In this document: piece after piece, positions 5,789 to 7,796 of the stretch
How positions within the stretch are numbered: position 1 is the first letter of the stretch
Layout of the letters: each line of letters starts with the position of its first letter
Origin: Candidatus Zixiibacteriota bacterium
GTDB taxonomy: Bacteria; Zixibacteria; MSB-5A5; GN15; FEB-12
Direction of reading: 5' to 3'
DNA length: 7,796 nucleotides
Assembly: GCA_016213305.1 (NCBI GenBank)
Contig: JACRAV010000228.1
Location: forward strand, 1 to 7,796
Made by a program: the position numbers and the translations under genes
The notes under the pieces: generated by a model
What the model was told of the DNA's origin: nothing
The model's database searches: none
The model's input: the letters and a program-made list of their open reading frames with translations, nothing else

Positions 5789-7796
5789 TTAAAATGACAT
5801 GGTCACGCCAAAGAGAATCATCCGCGGGTTGCTGTAGTTCTGCGGGTTGTTCTCCTTGATCTGGTATTTCTGTTCGCCCGTCAGACCGGTGTAGTCCGGC
5901 GTGGCCCGGTCGCGCACGAAAGTGCGGCCTTCCGGCGTGTCCAGCCAGGTCGTGGTGTTGGGCCGGCCGGTTGATTCGTACACCGTGGTCGCATTGTCGC
6001 GATCCAGCAGGTTCTTTACCAGCACATACGGCGTCAGTTTGTATGAGCCGATACTGAACGAGCGTTCCGCCTTCAGGTCGACGACGAACGTCGAAGGCCC
6101 GTAGGCCGAGTTGCGCTGGGCGCTCGGAGCACCGGTCACGGCCGCCAGCGTCACTTCGTTATAGACTTCCGAGGGCGAGTATGGCGTGCCGGTCGCCAGC
6201 TGGGTGACGACGTTGATGCCGAAGTTCTCCAGCGGGAACGCACTACCCATCTTCGGTCCTTCGCCCTTGCCGGTGCGATAGTCGAAGATTGCCACGATAT
6301 TATGCCGCTGATCGAAATCCAACGGGGCACTCTGTTTGGGAATGTACGACGCGGTCCAGGCGATATTCTGCTGGGTGGTGCTGTACGAACCCGTGCCGGT
6401 CGCATACGAGAAGGTGTACTTGAAGTCCAGCTCGATATTGCGGGTTCGGCGCATCTTCATGTGGGCCTCGAGACCGCGCACGTTGCCGTAGTCGGAGTTC
6501 CGGTACAGCGAATACGCCTTGGGCTGGGCCGCCTGATTATAGACCTGCACCAGACCGCTGATATCCTTGTAGAAGGTGGATAGTTCCACCGACACGTTTT
6601 CACCCATCTGCTGGCTGAACCCGATCTCGTAGGCCGTCGTCTTTTCCGGCTCAAGATTGGGATTGCCGATCGGATAGAAGTATCCGCCGGTCCGGACTTT
6701 GTACTCGAAGAAATCGTATCCCACATACAGGCGGACCAGGTCGGGGCGCTGGAAGAACTTGCCGAAGTTCACGTGCATCTGGGTCCGGTCGGACACTGGG
6801 AACGCCATCCCGAGTCGGGGCGACAAACGAGTAAATTTCTTGCTCGGCTCCAGATCAACGGCATCAAGCGTCTGGTAACCCGAATCGGAAGCGCCAAGAT
6901 TGTCGGGGTCGAGCGGTCGGGTGATACTCCGGAGCCGTTTCGCCTTGTAGTCGAAATAGTCGAAGCGAAGTCCGGCGTTGACAATCATTCCGCGCCACTC
7001 CAGCTGATCCTGCAGGAATCCTGCGACGTTTATCGGATGTTTGGTGGCGTTGAACTCGCCCGACGTGTCGGTCTCGTTGCCATAGACGTCGTACCCATAC
7101 CGGTCAACGTCAACAAATCCGCCTCCGGTCAGCCCGTCGGAGACGCGCGCCGGGAACAGGTGGCGGTAGTAGCGCATGGTGTGACGCTGGAACTCAAACC
7201 CGGCCTTCACCGTGTTGTACTGATCCAGTTCGGTGGTGATGTCACCCCGGAAGCCAAGATATGAGGCCTTGCGCTTATAATAGTCGTCCCACACGCTTCC
7301 CTCGTCGCCTCCCATGGTGAACGTGTGCAGGACGCTGTCAACCGTCATCGTGTCCCGAACCACCGGCGTCGTGTCGATATCATATGACCAGAACAAGCTG
7401 GTGTTATCGAAACGCGGGTTGCCGTTTGGGCGGGCATAGGCCCAGATATCGGTCCGGTGCACGCCGTCGCCGCGGAAACGGTAGGTTTTGAAATACGATC
7501 CGCTGAGGTTGTAGAACGTCTTGGCGTTCAGCGTATGAGTGATCTTGGCATTCACGCCAAGGTTCTGGTCCTTGTAGTACGGGGTGTGAGCGATATCGAA
7601 CAGATAATTGTGCTGGTATTCGGACCAGTCGTCGTCACTCCCGTTGGCACTCAGCTCCAGCTTGAACGTCGGGGTAAACGCGTAGTTCATCTTCCCCTGA
7701 TATGACCATCCCTTCTGCCAGTTGCCGGGGAGACGCTCGGGCGCACCGGGCAATGACTTGTGGGTGACGCTCGACGGGTTGCGGTCGGCTTTGTAC
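5789..7796 (-). CDS. TonB-dependent outer-membrane receptor, C-terminal part (5' end beyond window edge)
   Basis: Outer-membrane active transporter driven by TonB-ExbB-ExbD; the substrate cannot be read here. The minus-strand frame stays open to the window edge, giving 668 visible residues without an initiator. A TTG codon at 7753 is in frame, but it has no signal peptide and the barrel has already begun, so it is not the start. The signal peptide, TonB box, plug and any N-terminal carboxypeptidase-regulatory-like domain must lie to the right. Barrel strands show the usual alternating aromatic pattern. Hallmarks are GLRFDYFDYK (visible residues 275-284), SPRLGMAFPV (325-334), GNPNLEPEKTTAYEIG (377-392), which is the classic NxxLxPE...YE.G barrel motif, LDFDQRHNI in the later barrel and a final strand LFGVTMSF with C-terminal Phe. 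It is the first visible gene of an apparent operon with the secreted protein 20 nt downstream and the PorV-like barrel after it. The alternative of a TonB-independent porin is unlikely given these motifs. Confidence 0.92.
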   Translation of the reverse strand, partial: YKADRNPSSVTHKSLPGAPERLPGNWQKGWSYQGKMNYAFTPTFKLELSANGSDDDWSEYQHNYLFDIAHTPYYKDQNLGVNAKITHTLNAKTFYNLSGSYFKTYRFRGDGVHRTDIWAYARPNGNPRFDNTSLFWSYDIDTTPVVRDTMTVDSVLHTFTMGGDEGSVWDDYYKRKASYLGFRGDITTELDQYNTVKAGFEFQRHTMRYYRHLFPARVSDGLTGGGFVDVDRYGYDVYGNETDTSGEFNATKHPINVAGFLQDQLEWRGMIVNAGLRFDYFDYKAKRLRSITRPLDPDNLGASDSGYQTLDAVDLEPSKKFTRLSPRLGMAFPVSDRTQMHVNFGKFFQRPDLVRLYVGYDFFEYKVRTGGYFYPIGNPNLEPEKTTAYEIGFSQQMGENVSVELSTFYKDISGLVQVYNQAAQPKAYSLYRNSDYGNVRGLEAHMKMRRTRNIELDFKYTFSYATGTGSYSTTQQNIAWTASYIPKQSAPLDFDQRHNIVAIFDYRTGKGEGPKMGSAFPLENFGINVVTQLATGTPYSPSEVYNEVTLAAVTGAPSAQRNSAYGPSTFVVDLKAERSFSIGSYKLTPYVLVKNLLDRDNATTVYESTGRPNTTTWLDTPEGRTFVRDRATPDYTGLTGEQKYQIKENNPQNYSNPRMILFGVTMSF

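Noticed and set aside
5064..5792. Plus-strand open frame of 242 codons
   Set aside because: It lies wholly antisense to the secreted protein gene and runs over its start and ribosome site. Its composition is Arg/Val-rich without signal, domain or motif. It arises from the codon bias of the real gene.
6773..7264. Plus-strand open frame of 163 codons opposite the TonB receptor
   Set aside because: It is fully antisense to a gene with clear barrel motifs, and its translation shows no signal peptide, membrane segment or domain.
7751..7753. TTG at 7753 as the start of the TonB receptor
   Set aside because: The frame remains open upstream to the window edge, no ribosome site or signal peptide follows the TTG, and the protein is already barrel-like there. 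The gene is simply truncated by the window.

Overview
The window is a moderately GC-rich stretch of bacterial chromosome in which every supportable gene lies on the minus strand. It therefore reads from right to left. All four gene products carry signals for the Gram-negative envelope: three visible signal peptides, two beta-barrel C-termini ending in Phe, and one TolC-type efflux protein. A secreted protein with an FlgD-Ig/type IX-like C-terminal domain next to a PorV/PorQ-family protein points to the FCB side of the bacterial tree (for example Zixibacteria, Marinimicrobia, Calditrichota, KSB1 or Ignavibacteria). Zixibacteria or a similar candidate phylum is my best guess, from recall of protein style only. 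No rRNA or marker gene is present to settle it.

Layout, in the direction of transcription: (1) 7796-5789, the C-terminal 668 residues of a TonB-dependent receptor whose signal peptide and plug lie beyond the right edge. (2) After a 20-nt gap, 5768-2565, a 1067-residue secreted multidomain protein with a signal peptide, a conserved N-terminal module, a fibronectin-III-like segment, further beta-rich modules and an FlgD-Ig/T9SS-like C-terminal domain. (3) After another 20-nt gap, 2544-1546, a 332-residue PorV/PorQ (UPF0164) outer-membrane barrel. A strong intrinsic terminator at 1524-1486 ends this unit. (4) A separate unit starts at 1290 and runs off the left edge: a TolC/CusC-type outer-membrane factor, nearly complete, with 430 residues visible. 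It probably heads a metal-efflux RND operon.

The first three genes look like one operon: same strand, 20-nt gaps, Shine-Dalgarno sites in the gaps and a single terminator at the end. In T9SS systems PorV receives C-terminal-domain cargo at the outer membrane. Placing a cargo-like protein directly before a PorV-like barrel, and behind a TonB-dependent receptor, suggests a cell-surface uptake or binding complex in which the large protein could be the surface partner of the receptor. This role is inference. No substrate can be read from the sequence.

I found no tRNA, rRNA, CRISPR array, insertion sequence or integrase. The numerous plus-strand open frames are antisense shadows of the four genes.
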